Positions 1 to 10,100 of a stretch of 64,000 nt of DNA are shown in pieces. A model generated the notes under the pieces. It did not search any database. It was given only the letters and a program-made list of their open reading frames with translations, and was not told the DNA's origin. A program made the position numbers and the translations under genes. Positions within the stretch are counted from its first letter, which is position 1; each line of letters opens with the position of its first letter. Origin of the DNA: Streptomyces sp. NBRC 109706 (GTDB taxonomy: Bacteria > Actinomycetota > Actinomycetes > Streptomycetales > Streptomycetaceae); NCBI RefSeq assembly GCF_000974485.1, contig NZ_BBOM01000011.1, positions 372,001 through 436,000 on the forward strand, given 5' to 3'.

Positions 1-278
1 GGGACGAGGACGATGTCCCGTTCGAGGTGCACCAGCTGCTCTCCGCGCTGGAGTTGGACGAGGAGGTCAGCTGCACGGGAACGGAGGAGGTGCCCGTGAT
101 GCACGACGGGAACCTGCTGATCGTGCGGCGGGTGCTGTGCAGCGAGAGCCGGATCTCCTGCGTCCAGTTCGACCGCAACGACGGGGTGTTGGTCACCATC
201 GCCAGCTGGGAGCGCCCCATCACGGACGAGCTGTACCAACTGCTCAAACCACTCCCGGCGGAGATGTTCCAACGCTGA
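1..278 (+). CDS. 3' end of an unrecognised protein (5' truncated by window edge)
   Basis: The frame is open from base 3 to a TGA at 276-278 with no start needed inside the window, so this is probably the C-terminal end of a longer gene; the first in-window GTG (27) is internal. About 91 residues are visible, acidic at first (DEDDVPFEV), then alternating beta-rich segments, ending in KPLPAEMFQR. I do not recognise the family. It converges on the ROK-like gene, with only 25 bases and a GC-rich hairpin between the two stops. Confidence 0.55.
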   Translation, partial: DEDDVPFEVHQLLSALELDEEVSCTGTEEVPVMHDGNLLIVRRVLCSESRISCVQFDRNDGVLVTIASWERPITDELYQLLKPLPAEMFQR

Positions 279-300
279 GCCCTCCCGGGCCGGGCAGGGC
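279..300. terminator. Short GC hairpin between convergent genes
   Basis: GCCCT-CCC pairs with GGG-AGGGC (one bulged C) around a GGGCC loop, directly after the stop of the upstream partial gene and just before the 3' end of the ROK-like gene. There is no T-run, which is usual for Streptomyces. The position suits a bidirectional terminator. Confidence 0.4.
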
Positions 301-303
301 GGC

Positions 304-1084
304 TTATCGGTTGCCGCCGCCCGGTGGCCGTTCGGCGAGGCGGTGGAGAACGCCGGCGTAGGCGGCGGACTTGGCCTCCGGCGGGGCCGCCGAGGCCACG
401 ACGGGGAAGGCACCCCGCAGGGCCGCGCGCAGGGCGGGGACCAGCTCCGGATGGGTGCGCCGGACCAGTCCGCCGGCGAGTACGACGACAGTCTCCGGCG
501 GCAGTTCGGCCACACCGGCGATCGCGGAGGCGAGCAGTCGCACGATCCGCCGCCGGTCGGCGGGCAGCAACCGACGCGGCAGATACTCCCCGCCGACCCC
601 CGCGTTCAGACACCCCCTGCGGCGGCAGCCGTGACAGACGCCGTCGCCGAAGCCGGTGCGATGGCTGAGGTCGAACGACGTCACCACCCGACCGCCCACC
701 ACCAGCGCCCCGCCGAGACCGGTGCCGATCCCGGCGTAGAGCAGCGCGGCGGGCCTTTCGTCGCGCAGCAGCCACTCGCCGAGCGCGGCGGCGTGCGCGT
801 CGTTCATCGAGACGGCGGGCGGCCGCCGATAGCCCAGCTCGCGCCAGGCCGCCACATCGTCCCAGCCCAGCTGGGTGGCGCCCCAGACACGTCCGTCGAT
901 GACCAGGCCGGGGGGCGGTGAGGCCGAACACCCCGGGATTGTCCGTGAGTTGGGGCCCATCGGTGAAGCGGATGGCCCCCTCGGGGGTGAGCAATGTGCT
1001 CTGTACGGAGGAGCCGCCGACCTCCACGACATGGGTGACGCGGCGCGCCGCGAGTCGATCCGCCAGCGCCGACGGCAGCGTCAT
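304..1084 (-). pseudogene. ROK-family sugar kinase-like gene, frameshifted at a C/G homopolymer
   Basis: Reading from ATG at 1084, the first part encodes MTLPSALADRLAARRVTHVV..., with a ROK-like N-terminal strand EVGGSSVQSTLLTPEG, up to GVFGLTAP. The frame then breaks and the rest (VIDGRVWGATQLGW, GIGTGLGGALVVGG, and the ROK zinc motif CHGCRRRGC) continues in another frame to the stop at 304. The switch falls in a run of six G on the plus strand (910-915); removing one base (or adding two) joins the halves as LTAP-GLVIDG. A restored protein would be about 259 residues, somewhat short for ROK kinases. ROK proteins phosphorylate sugars or act as sugar-responsive repressors. The gene follows the phosphotransferase-like gene by 20 bases, so the two probably formed an operon. 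A sequencing error is as likely as real decay. Confidence 0.7.
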
Positions 1085-1104
1085 GCCCACCCTTCCCGCA
1101 GGGG

Positions 1105-2211
1105 TCAGCGGGTGCCGACGGCGGCGCGGACTGCTCGGCGGGCTGTTGCCCAGTCGTCGTGCAGTCGCCGCAGCAGCAGCCGTTGTTCCTCACCGTACGC
1201 CGGGCCGCCCGCCGTCCGTTCCGCGGAGGCGGAGCCGGGGCGGTCCATCGCCCGGCGGACCGCCATGTCGCAGAGCCGGATCTCCCGGGTGAGCACCAGC
1301 ATCAGGTTGACCAGGAAGGCATCCCTGGCGTTCCGGCCGCCGGCCTGGGCGCGTTGGCTGATCTGGCGCCGCACCAGCGGCGATTCGCCGAGGGAGGCCC
1401 ACAGCGTGGCCAGATCGTAGTTGGGCAGGTACCAGCCGGCGGCCCCCCAACCGACGAGGACGGGGCCGGTCGGCGACAGCAGCACATGGGATAACAGGGC
1501 CTCACCGTGGCAGAACTGCCGGGTCGGCTCCTGCCTGGCGCGGCTGCGCACATCGTGCAGCAGGGTGTGCAGATCGCTCAGGTCACGGTCGGTCAGCAGC
1601 CCCAGGGCGTGGTAACGGGCCAGCTGGGCGCGGTAGTCGATGGCCTCGGGGAAGGCGTCCGGCGCCGGGCGCCAGGCGTTCAGCCGGGTCAGGGTGGCCA
1701 GGGTGGCGCGCAGGTCGGTCGCCGCCGGCGGCACCGAGGGATGGCGCCGCGCCGACGCGGCGCGCCCCGGCACGAACTCGGTGACCAGCGTGCGGGCCCC
1801 CGGATCGTCGGCGACCAGGCGCGGCAGCCGCACCGGCGGCCGATGCCGGACGAAGGCACGGTTGGCGGCTATTTCCCGATCGAGGCGGGTGCCCTCCTCC
1901 CCGTCGTCGAGAACGCACTTGGCGACGGCGGCGCGGCGGCCCGCCATGCCGGCCAGCACCACGGTGCCGCCGGCGTCCCGCAGCACCCGTGCCGGGCTGA
2001 AATCGGGACAGATCCGCTGCACGGCCGCCAGCGCGCCGCGCAGCCGTTCGCCCTTGACCCCCGACAGGTCCAGCCGGGCGCCGGCCGGCGCGGGGCCGGC
2101 GCGCCGCTGCCGGAGGGCGCGCTCCTCGACGAAGCCGCCGGCCGGGCCGCCGGGGGCTCCGCCCAGCGCGGTACGGTGCCGGGTGACCACGGGGGAGGGT
2201 GCTGGGTACAT
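1105..2211 (-). CDS. Aminoglycoside phosphotransferase (APH)-fold protein with altered catalytic motifs
   Basis: A 368-residue protein starting at ATG 2211 (MYPAPSPVVTRHRT); the open frame reaches 2358, but that extension is low-complexity. It has an N-lobe with GTVVLAGMAG and AVAKCVLDDGEEGTRLDREIAANRAF, resembling the kinase-like strand and Lys/Glu pair, a hinge TLVTEFVPGRA, and a C-lobe FCHGEALLSHVLLSPTGPVLVGWGAAGW. In APH/choline kinases the Brenner motif reads HGDxxxxN and is followed by xxDW/F. Here the catalytic Asp is Glu (HGE, residue about 237), Asn is His, and the metal-binding Asp is Gly (VGW). It may have unusual catalysis or be a pseudokinase. It sits 20 bases upstream of the ROK-like gene in a likely operon. 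Substrate unknown. Confidence 0.7.
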   Translation of the reverse strand: MYPAPSPVVTRHRTALGGAPGGPAGGFVEERALRQRRAGPAPAGARLDLSGVKGERLRGALAAVQRICPDFSPARVLRDAGGTVVLAGMAGRRAAVAKCVLDDGEEGTRLDREIAANRAFVRHRPPVRLPRLVADDPGARTLVTEFVPGRAASARRHPSVPPAATDLRATLATLTRLNAWRPAPDAFPEAIDYRAQLARYHALGLLTDRDLSDLHTLLHDVRSRARQEPTRQFCHGEALLSHVLLSPTGPVLVGWGAAGWYLPNYDLATLWASLGESPLVRRQISQRAQAGGRNARDAFLVNLMLVLTREIRLCDMAVRRAMDRPGSASAERTAGGPAYGEEQRLLLRRLHDDWATARRAVRAAVGTR

Positions 2212-2453
2212 ATCCGGGCAAGGTCCCTTCAGTGCCGCCGGACGGTGGGAGCGCCCCACCGGACCGCCGGGTTCGGCGGGGCACCCTGGGGAAATGCCCG
2301 CCGAGCCCTCCGGTCGGAGTGGCGCGAGGTACACAACACTCCCTTTCGTGGGTGGCACACCATCTGGCGAGCCCTGGCGAACCCTGGCGAATTGTCATGT
2401 CGGGGTGGCCACGCGGTTACTGTCAACTCAGCCGAGATCCTGGGGGCTTGAAC

Positions 2454-3914
2454 GTGAGCAGAGGACCCAACACCAGGCTGGCGGACCTATTCAGGCTCGC
2501 CGGGTGGTCCAAGGGAGAACTCGCGAGGCTGGTGAACCGGCAGGCGGCGGCCCAGGGCTTCCCGCAGCTGGCCACCGACACCTCGCGGGTGCGGCGGTGG
2601 ATCGACACCGGCGAGACCCCGCGCGACCCCGTGCCCGATGTGTTGGCGACGCTGTTCACCGAGCGACTCGGCCGTGTCGTGACCATCGAGGATCTCGGGT
2701 TGCGCCGGCCAGGGAGCGCGGGGAAGCGGCTGTCCCTCCACGGACTGCCCTGGACTCCCTGGCGGACGGCCGCGGTCCTCACCGAATTCACGGGAATGGA
2801 CCTCATGCTCAACCGACGCGGCATGGTGGGCGCGGGCGCCGCGCTCGCCGCCGGATCCGCACTCAGCGACGCCATGCACGACTGGCTCAAGGGCTCCCCG
2901 AACGAGCAACCCCCCCACGGGGCCCTCGACTCCTCCGACGAACCAGGTCTTGACCGCTACGACGCCGCGCCCGTCGGCTCCCAGGAGATCGAGGCGCTGG
3001 AGCGCTCGGTCGAGGTGTTCAGGGCCTGGGACGCGGCGCGCGGCGGCGGGCTGCAACGCAAGGCCGTGGTGGGCCAACTCAACGAGGTGGGCGGCCTGTT
3101 GGCCTATCACCAACATCCGGAGCACCTGCGCAGGCGGCTGTGGGGGGTGGCGGCCAACCTCGCGGTGCTGGCCGGCTGGATGTCCCACGACGTCGGCATG
3201 GAGCCCACCGCGCAGAAGTACTTCGTGATCGCCGCGCACGCCGCCAGGGAGGGCGGTGACCGGCCCCGCGCCGGCGAGGCGCTGTCCCGGGCGGCGCGCC
3301 AGATGGTGCACCTGGGCCGCCCGGACGACGCGCTGGATCTGATGCGGCTGGCCAACTCGGGCATGGGCGAGGAGGCGCTGCCCCGCACCCGGGCGATGCT
3401 GTGCACCATCGAGGCCTGGGCGCAGGCGTCCATGGGCCACGGCCAGGCGATGCGCCGCACACTGGGCGAGGCCGAGGAGTTCTTCGTCTCCGACCGGGGT
3501 GATGTGCCGCCGCCCAGCTGGATGCAGCTCTTCGACGAGGCCGATCTGTACGGGATGCAGGCGCTCGCCTACCGCACGCTGGCCGAGCACGATCCGTCGG
3601 CGGCCCGTCCGGCCGAGCAGTACGCCAAGCGGGCGCTGGCGCTGCGCGACGGTGAGCTGCGCCGGGCCAGGATCTTCGACCAGATCTCCCTGGCCTCCGC
3701 CTGCTTCATCGCCGACGACCCCGAACAGGCCGACCGTTACGCGCGGTTGGCGCTGGCCTCGGTGAGCGAGAACTCCTCCCACCGCACCTGGGACCGGCTG
3801 AGCGGGATGTACCGGCTGACCGGCTACTACGCCGGCTATGCCCGGATCGAGGAGCTGCGCGAGGAGCTGTCCCAGGCGATGCCCAGGACATCGGCGGCCC
3901 AGCGCGCGGTGTGA
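2454..3914 (+). CDS. TPR-like regulatory protein with N-terminal HTH-like region (Streptomyces NsdA-type architecture)
   Basis: A 486-residue protein from GTG 2454; in-frame starts at 2199 and 2397 are possible, but the extension looks non-coding. Residues about 5-85 (NTRLADLFRLAGWSKGELARLVNRQA, then TDTSRVRRWIDTGETPRDPVPDVLATLF) resemble the Cro-like/HTH head found on many streptomycete regulators, including 'xRRWL/I..G..PR..VP'. A Tat- or linker-like segment MLNRRGMVGAGAALAAGSAL follows. The C-terminal 300 residues are helical pairs (LAGWMSHDVGMEPTAQKYFVIAAHAAREGG; RARAGEALSRAARQMVHLGRPDDALDLM) typical of TPR arrays. Relatives such as NsdA affect antibiotic production and sporulation; a specific target here is unknown. 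Confidence 0.7.
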   Translation: MSRGPNTRLADLFRLAGWSKGELARLVNRQAAAQGFPQLATDTSRVRRWIDTGETPRDPVPDVLATLFTERLGRVVTIEDLGLRRPGSAGKRLSLHGLPWTPWRTAAVLTEFTGMDLMLNRRGMVGAGAALAAGSALSDAMHDWLKGSPNEQPPHGALDSSDEPGLDRYDAAPVGSQEIEALERSVEVFRAWDAARGGGLQRKAVVGQLNEVGGLLAYHQHPEHLRRRLWGVAANLAVLAGWMSHDVGMEPTAQKYFVIAAHAAREGGDRPRAGEALSRAARQMVHLGRPDDALDLMRLANSGMGEEALPRTRAMLCTIEAWAQASMGHGQAMRRTLGEAEEFFVSDRGDVPPPSWMQLFDEADLYGMQALAYRTLAEHDPSAARPAEQYAKRALALRDGELRRARIFDQISLASACFIADDPEQADRYARLALASVSENSSHRTWDRLSGMYRLTGYYAGYARIEELREELSQAMPRTSAAQRAV

Positions 3915-3937
3915 CGGCCGGGCGCGCGGTGTGACGG
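3902..3937. repeat. 20-bp tandem duplication carrying the stop codon of the TPR-like regulator
   Basis: GCGCGCGGTGTGACGG occurs at 3902-3917 and again at 3922-3937, so the real TGA is followed 20 bases later by a copy of itself. This looks like a small replication-slippage duplication in the 45-base gap between convergent genes. Confidence 0.6.
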
Positions 3938-3959
3938 GGGCCGCCCGGGCAGGGGGCGG

Positions 3960-5348
3960 TCAGCCGGTCACTCTGGCGACCAGGACGCAGGCGTCGTCGC
4001 CCGCGTCCCGTTCGCCGCGCTCGTCGGCGATCAGCTGGACGCATTCGGCGGCGCTGCCGGCCGCGCTCAGCCGCTCGGCCAGGCCGAGCAGCCGATGGTC
4101 CCCGGCGTGGCCGGCGACACCCCGCGCCGGGATGTCCGAAAACAGCCCATCAGTATGGAGGACCAGCACGTCACCCGGCCGGAGTGGATCGCTCCGCTCC
4201 GCATAGGCGGCGTCCGATACGGCGCCCAGCAGGGTGCCGGCCGGCCGGGGCAGCGCCCAGCCGGCGCCCTCGCGGCAGAGCAGCGGCGCCGGATGGCCCG
4301 CCTGCGCCCAGCTGAGCTGTCGGCGGGCCGGGTCGTAGTGGCAGCACAGGACGCTGGCGAGCACCGGATGCACCCCCCGGTCCAGGAGCTGGTTGAGATG
4401 GCCGAGCAGCGCGCCCGGCGGCTGCCCGGAGAGGGCGATGCCGCGCAGCGCCCCCAGCGCGGTGGCTGTGCCGGCGACCGCGGCCGGGCCCCGGCCCGCC
4501 AGATCCCCGACGCTCAACAGCGCTCCTCCGCTCGGCAGTTCGAGGGAGTCGAACCATTTGCCCGTCAGCGGTGTGCCATGTCCCGCCGGCAGATAGCGGG
4601 CGGCCAGCTCCAGGGCGCCGGCCCGCGCCGACGGCTGCCCCTGGTCCGCGCCGCCGCCGGGCCAGGGCGCCCTGGCGGCGTCGGCCAGCGCCCGCCCGAT
4701 CTCCCGGCCGTCCGATCCCTCGCCCCGCGGCCCGCGCTCGCCCCGGCGCTGGACCGGCACCGGATGGGGCACCTCGTCGACGTCCCTGATCATGGCCCAC
4801 AGGGCGATCGTGCCGCCCTCGTCGTCCAGCACCGGCTCGCCCGCCATGCGGACGGTGCGCAGGCTGCCGTCGGGGCGGGTGATCCGGAACTGGCAGTCCA
4901 TCGGCCGCCCGTCGATCAGACAGCCGGTGACCGCCGCCATCAGCGCCGGCTGATCCTCGGCGGGCAGGAACGAGGGCAACTGGTCCAACGTCAGCGGCCC
5001 TTCGCGCACCGGGCGGTCGAAGATCGCGAAAAGCTCCTCGGACCAGACCGCGCCGTCCGTCAGCAGATTCCATTCGGCGCTGCCGACCCTGGGCGTCGTG
5101 GCCGGCGGGAACCCGGCCTCGGGCACGTTCCGCAGCTCGTGCAGCTGCTCTCCCACGTCGTCGAGCCAACTGGCGGCCAACTCCCACGCGGCACGACGGA
5201 TCGGCTCGCCCGCGGTGGTGCGGGAGTCGGCGCGGCGGACCGCGTCAAGATCCTCCCGCAGCCGGCGGGCGCGGCTGATCAGGTCGTCGAGGGTGGGCCC
5301 GGCGGGTGGTGTGTCCACCGGGGGCTTGGGATTCTGGGAGGAGAGCAT
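3960..5348 (-). CDS. PAS domain plus PP2C (SpoIIE-type) serine phosphatase-like protein
   Basis: A 462-residue protein starting at ATG 5348 (MLSSQNPKPPVDTPP), preceded by a GAGG-containing RBS; the frame runs to 5468. Residues about 10-60 are a predicted coiled segment (LDDLISRARRLREDLDAVRR). A PAS-like domain (about 90-185) has WSEELFAIFDRPVREGPLTLDQLPSFLPAED and the FRITRPDGSLRTVRMAGEPV strand pair. The PP2C domain (about 240-460) keeps GDLAGRGPAAV, VLVLHTDGLFSD and DDACVLVARV. The first metal motif, normally GGDWYD, is TGKWFD here, with Lys264 in place of the metal-binding Asp, so activity is questionable. Such proteins act in anti-sigma/anti-anti-sigma switches. It is divergent from the HEAT-repeat gene. 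Confidence 0.8.
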   Translation of the reverse strand: MLSSQNPKPPVDTPPAGPTLDDLISRARRLREDLDAVRRADSRTTAGEPIRRAAWELAASWLDDVGEQLHELRNVPEAGFPPATTPRVGSAEWNLLTDGAVWSEELFAIFDRPVREGPLTLDQLPSFLPAEDQPALMAAVTGCLIDGRPMDCQFRITRPDGSLRTVRMAGEPVLDDEGGTIALWAMIRDVDEVPHPVPVQRRGERGPRGEGSDGREIGRALADAARAPWPGGGADQGQPSARAGALELAARYLPAGHGTPLTGKWFDSLELPSGGALLSVGDLAGRGPAAVAGTATALGALRGIALSGQPPGALLGHLNQLLDRGVHPVLASVLCCHYDPARRQLSWAQAGHPAPLLCREGAGWALPRPAGTLLGAVSDAAYAERSDPLRPGDVLVLHTDGLFSDIPARGVAGHAGDHRLLGLAERLSAAGSAAECVQLIADERGERDAGDDACVLVARVTG

Positions 5349-5565
5349 GGCTGATCCTCGATACGGCGAGTCGGGCCTGACGGCCGGAGCTGTCGGCGCG
5401 GACGACTCCAGACTGTTGCACAGCCCTACCCGCTCCGTAAGAGATTCAGCCGCCGCACGGGGGCGCACGGTGGCACGACAGGTGTAGAACCTTTCTCACC
5501 GGCAAGCAGCACCAACAACGGAAATCCCGTTGCCACCGAATGCCCCGCACCGGATGCTGACTCAT

Positions 5566-7071
5566 ATGTTCGCCAGTCCGACCGAAACCGACATAGCGCC
5601 CAGCGGAACCCTCCTCGGGCTCCTCCAGCGAGGGCGCGGCGACGGGTGGCTGCACGCCCTCGCCGCCCCCAAGGCGGAGGCCGTCGCCGCCCTGGAGCGC
5701 TGTGTGCTGCACGACCCGCGCCCGGACTGGCAGCTGGAACACCGCTCGCTCTACTACGCCCGTCTCTACCTGGAGCTGGACGCCGGCCTCGACGCGATCG
5801 CCGCCCATCTCTTCCACCCCGACGATCTCCCGGGCGACCTCGCGGCCGGCCTTCCCGGCGAGAATGACCTCCCCGGTGACAACGGCCTCGCCTCCGTCGC
5901 CTGCGGCGAGGAGGAGCGCACCGGGCTCGCGCTCTCCGTCCTCGGGCACCTCGTCTCCTATGGCAGCCGCCCCGCCCTGCGCCTGCTGCGCGCCTATGCG
6001 CTGCGTGGCGCCAACTGGCGTTGGGCGCTTGATGAGTTGGCCGTCCGGGACACCGATGCCGGGCTCCGCGCCCTGGGCCCCGGCATCCTGGGGCGCTTCC
6101 CCCGCACCGAGGACGGCGAGGCCGCCCTCACCGCCGCCGCCCGCGACTCCTTCGAACCGCGCCCCTGGCGGATCTGGGCCGAGGATCCGGCCCGCCCCGA
6201 GCAGCGACGACGGCTCGCCACCGCCCTGGAACGCGGCGACTTCGACCGCTGGCAGCGCCAGCTGCGCACCACGGGCCCCCGCCCCGGCTGGAGCGTGGCC
6301 TCCGTGCTGGCCTGGGCCAGGGACGGCTACGAACAGACCCCACGCCAGTGGCGCGAGGCCCCCGCCGCCCGCTGCCTGGCCGCCGTCGCCGGGCCGCAGG
6401 ACCGGCCGGAGCTGCTGGCCGCCGCCGCCGGCGGCCATCCGGCGGCCCGCGCCGCCGCCCTGCGCCACCTCGCCGAACGCGGCGACCCCCGGGCGCTCGG
6501 CCTGATCGACGCGGCCTCGGCGGCCCCCGACCCCGATGTGCGTCGCGCCGCGCTCGCCGCCTTCGCCCGGATGACCGGCCCCCAGGCCCTCGACCAGGCG
6601 CGGCGCTGGGCCGTCCGCGGGGACGAGCTGGGCACCGCCGCCGCCGCGCTGCTGGCCCGCCGGGGCAGCGCCACCGACGCGCCCCGGGTGCTGGCCGCCC
6701 TGCAGCGGGCGGTGCGCACCGGGGGCTCCGACAGCAGGGAGCTGCGGCCCCTGGTCGAGGGCGTGGGCCGGCTCTGCGTCACCGCGGCCGTCCCCGTGCT
6801 GCGCCATCTCTACCGGCGGACGCCCTCCTCCCAGCTGCGCTGCCACGCCGCCCGCGCGCTGGCCGCCACCGATCCGGCGTTCCCCAGCGGGCTGGCCGTC
6901 GAATGCCTCTGGGACTGCGAGGAGGAGACCCGCCAGCTCGCCGCCGAGTTCGCCACCACGGGCGACAGCCGGGCGGTGGAACGGATGCGCCGGCTGGCCA
7001 CCGACCCGGCGGAACGCGCCGACGTACAGACGGTGTTGCGCGGCCGGCTGGCCCGCCGCGCCACCGGCTGA
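5566..7071 (+). CDS. HEAT-repeat domain protein
   Basis: A 501-residue protein from ATG 5566 (MFASPTETDIAPSGTLLGLLQRGRGDGWLHAL); ATG 5554 and an upstream start at 5530 are alternatives. The body is a succession of paired helices with strongly repetitive A/L spacing, for example HPAARAAALRHLAERGDPRALGLI, DPDVRRAALAAFARM and RCHAARALAATDPAFPSGLAVECLWDCEEETRQLAAEF, which are HEAT/armadillo-like and serve protein-protein scaffolding. No catalytic motif, signal peptide or membrane segment is visible. It ends 50 bases before the oxoprolinase gene, so co-transcription is possible. Role unknown. Confidence 0.75.
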   Translation: MFASPTETDIAPSGTLLGLLQRGRGDGWLHALAAPKAEAVAALERCVLHDPRPDWQLEHRSLYYARLYLELDAGLDAIAAHLFHPDDLPGDLAAGLPGENDLPGDNGLASVACGEEERTGLALSVLGHLVSYGSRPALRLLRAYALRGANWRWALDELAVRDTDAGLRALGPGILGRFPRTEDGEAALTAAARDSFEPRPWRIWAEDPARPEQRRRLATALERGDFDRWQRQLRTTGPRPGWSVASVLAWARDGYEQTPRQWREAPAARCLAAVAGPQDRPELLAAAAGGHPAARAAALRHLAERGDPRALGLIDAASAAPDPDVRRAALAAFARMTGPQALDQARRWAVRGDELGTAAAALLARRGSATDAPRVLAALQRAVRTGGSDSRELRPLVEGVGRLCVTAAVPVLRHLYRRTPSSQLRCHAARALAATDPAFPSGLAVECLWDCEEETRQLAAEFATTGDSRAVERMRRLATDPAERADVQTVLRGRLARRATG

Positions 7072-7121
7072 CGCCCGGGCGACACGTTGGCCGGCGGCCG
7101 ACGGGCTGGCACGATGGCCCG

Positions 7122-10100
7122 ATGAGCGGGCGCTGGGAGTTCTGGATCGACCGAGGCGGCACCTTCACCGATGTGGTGGGACGGCGGCCCGACGGCAGGC
7201 TGGTCACCGACAAGCTGCTGTCGCACGCGCCCGAGCGCTACCGCGACGCGGCCGTGGCCGGCATCCGCCGGATGCTCGGTCTGGCGCCCGGCGAGCCGGT
7301 CCCGGCCGACCGGATCGAGATCGTCAAGATGGGCACCACCGTCGCCACCAACGCGCTGCTGGAACGCCGGGGCGAACCCACCGTGCTGGTCACCACCGCC
7401 GGTTTCCGCGACGCGCTGCGCATCGCCTACCAGAACCGGCCCCATCTCTTCGCCCGCCGTATCGAGCTGCCCGAGGCCCTCTACGACCGGGTGATCGAGG
7501 TGCCCGAACGGATCGGCGCGGACGGCACCGTGGTGCGGGCGCTGGCCGAGGAGCCGACCGCCGAGGCGCTGCGCGCCGCCCACCGGGACGGCTTCCGCAG
7601 CGCCGCCGTGGTCCTGATGCACGGCTACCGCCACCCCGCGCACGAGCGGGCCGTCGCCCGGCTCGCCGTCGACGCCGGCTTCACCCAGGTCAGCACCTCG
7701 CACGAGGTCAGCCCGCTGATCAAACTGGTCTCCCGGGGCGACACCACGGTGGTGGACGCCTATCTCTCCCCGGTGCTGCGCCGCTATGTCGACCGGATCG
7801 CCGACGAACTCGCCGGCGTCCGGCTGATGTTCATGCAGTCCAACGGCGGGCTGCGGGAAGCGGGACACTTCCGGGGCAAGGACGCGGTGCTCTCAGGGCC
7901 GGCCGGCGGCGTGGTCGGCATGGTCCGCGCCTGCGCCGAGGCCGGCCACCACCGGGTCATCGGCTTCGACATGGGCGGCACATCCACCGATGTCTCGCAC
8001 TACGCGGGCGAGTTGGAGCGGGTCCTCGGCACCGAGGTGGCCGGGGTGCGGATGCGCGCCCCGATGATGGACATCCACACCGTGGCGGCCGGCGGCGGCT
8101 CGCTGCTGCGGTTCGACGGCGCCCGTTACCGGGTTGGGCCCGAGTCCGCCGGGGCGCATCCGGGCCCCGCCTGCTACCGACGCGGCGGGCCGTTGGCCGT
8201 CACCGACGCGCAGGTGATGCTCGGCCGCATCCAACCCGCCCACTTCCCACGGGTGTTCGGTCCTGACGGTGACCAGCCGCTGGACGCGGCCGTGGTCAGG
8301 GAGCGGTTCGCCGCGCTGGCCGAGGAGATCGCCGAGGCCACCGGGGACGCGCGCGGCCCCGAGGAGGTCGCCGCCGGCTTCCTCGACATCGCGGTCCTCG
8401 GCATGGCTGGCGCCGTCAAGAAGATCTCCGTGCAGCGCGGCCACGACATCAGCCGGTACGCGCTGGCCAGCTTCGGCGGGGCCGGCGGCCAGCACGCCTG
8501 CCAGGTCGCCGACGCCCTCGGCGTCTCCACCGTCGTGATCCCGCCGCTCGCCGGGGTGCTCTCCGCCTATGGCATCGGCGTCGCCGACGCCACGGTGCTG
8601 CGCGAGCGGTCCGTCGAGACCGAGCTGACCGGCACGGCCCTGGCGGACGTCAGGGAGATCGCCGAGGAGCTGATCGCCGAGGCCCGCGCCGGGCTGCGCG
8701 CCGACGGCCTGCCCGAGGACGCCATCAGCCACACCGTCCGCCTGCAGCTGCGCTACGCCGGTACCGACGCGGCGCTGCCCGTGCCGCTGGACACCGTCGC
8801 GGCCATGGCCGCCGAGTTCGCCGCGCTGCACACCGCCCGCTACGGCTTCACCATGGACAAACCCCTGGTCACCGCGACCGTCGTGGTCGAGGCGGTCGGC
8901 CAAGCCGGCGGCCACCGGGCCACATTGACGCCCGCGCCGCCCCGCACCGGACCGCCGCTCCCCGCCGACACCGTCCGGGTCTGGACCGAGGGCGCCTGGC
9001 GCGACACCCCGCTCCACCAGCGCGCCGAACTCCGCCCGGGCGACACCGTGTCGGGCCCCGCCATCGTCGCCGAGGCCGACGCCACCACCGTCGTCGAACC
9101 CGGCTGGCGCGCCACCGTCGGCGAACGCGGCCATCTGCTGCTGGACCGGGTCGTCCCGCGCCCGGCGAAGGTGGCCGTGGGCACCGAGGTGGACCCGGTG
9201 CGGCTTGAGGTCTTCAACAACCTCTTCATGTCCATCGCCGAGCAGATGGGCGTCCGGCTGGAGAACACCGCCCACTCCGTCAACATCAAGGAACGGCTCG
9301 ACTTCTCCTGCGCGCTCTTCGACGACCGGGGCAACCTGATCGCCAACGCGCCCCATATCCCGGTGCATCTGGGCTCCATGGGGGAGTCCATCAAGGAGGT
9401 GCTGCGCCGCAACGCCGACACCATGCGCCCCGGCGATGTCTACGCCATCAACGACCCCTACCACGGCGGCACCCATCTGCCGGATGTCACCGTGGTCACC
9501 CCGGTCTTCGACGCGCCGGGCGAGCGGCTGCTCCTGCTGGTCGCCTCGCGCGGTCACCACGCGGAGATCGGCGGCATCACCCCGGGATCCATGCCCGCGT
9601 TCAGCCGCACCGTCGAGGAGGAGGGCGTGCTCTTCGACAACTGGCTGCTGGTCCGCGACGGCCGGCTGCGCGAGACGGAGACCCGCGCGCTGCTGACCGG
9701 CGCGCGTTACCCGTCACGCGGCCCGGACGCCAACCTCGCCGACCTCCGCGCGCAGATCGCCGCCAACGAACGTGGCATCGCCGAACTCCGCGCCATGATC
9801 GACCAGTTCGGCCTGGACGTGGTGCAGGCGTATATGCGTCATGTGCGGGACAACGCCGAGGAGGCGGTGCGGCGGATCATCGCCACCCTGGACGACGGCC
9901 ACTACCGCTACGAGACGGACGCCGGCGCGGCGATCGAGGTGACGGTCACCGTGGACCGGGCAGCGCGGGGCGTCCTGCTGGACTTCACCGGCACCTCCCC
10001 GCAGCAGCCCGGCAACCACAATGCGCCCAGCTCCGTGGTGCTGGCAGCCGTCCTCTATGTGTTCCGCACCCTGGTCGCCGACGACATCCCGCTCAACAGC

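Noticed and set aside
304..1032. Reading the ROK gene as intact with a start at 1032
   Set aside because: The first 40 residues of that frame are unrelated to ROK proteins, while the correct N-terminus is found in another frame from 1084.
6348..7121. Upstream extension of the oxoprolinase frame
   Set aside because: It overlaps the HEAT-repeat gene in another frame and consists of Arg/Pro/Gly strings; the true start with RGGTFTDV is ATG 7122.
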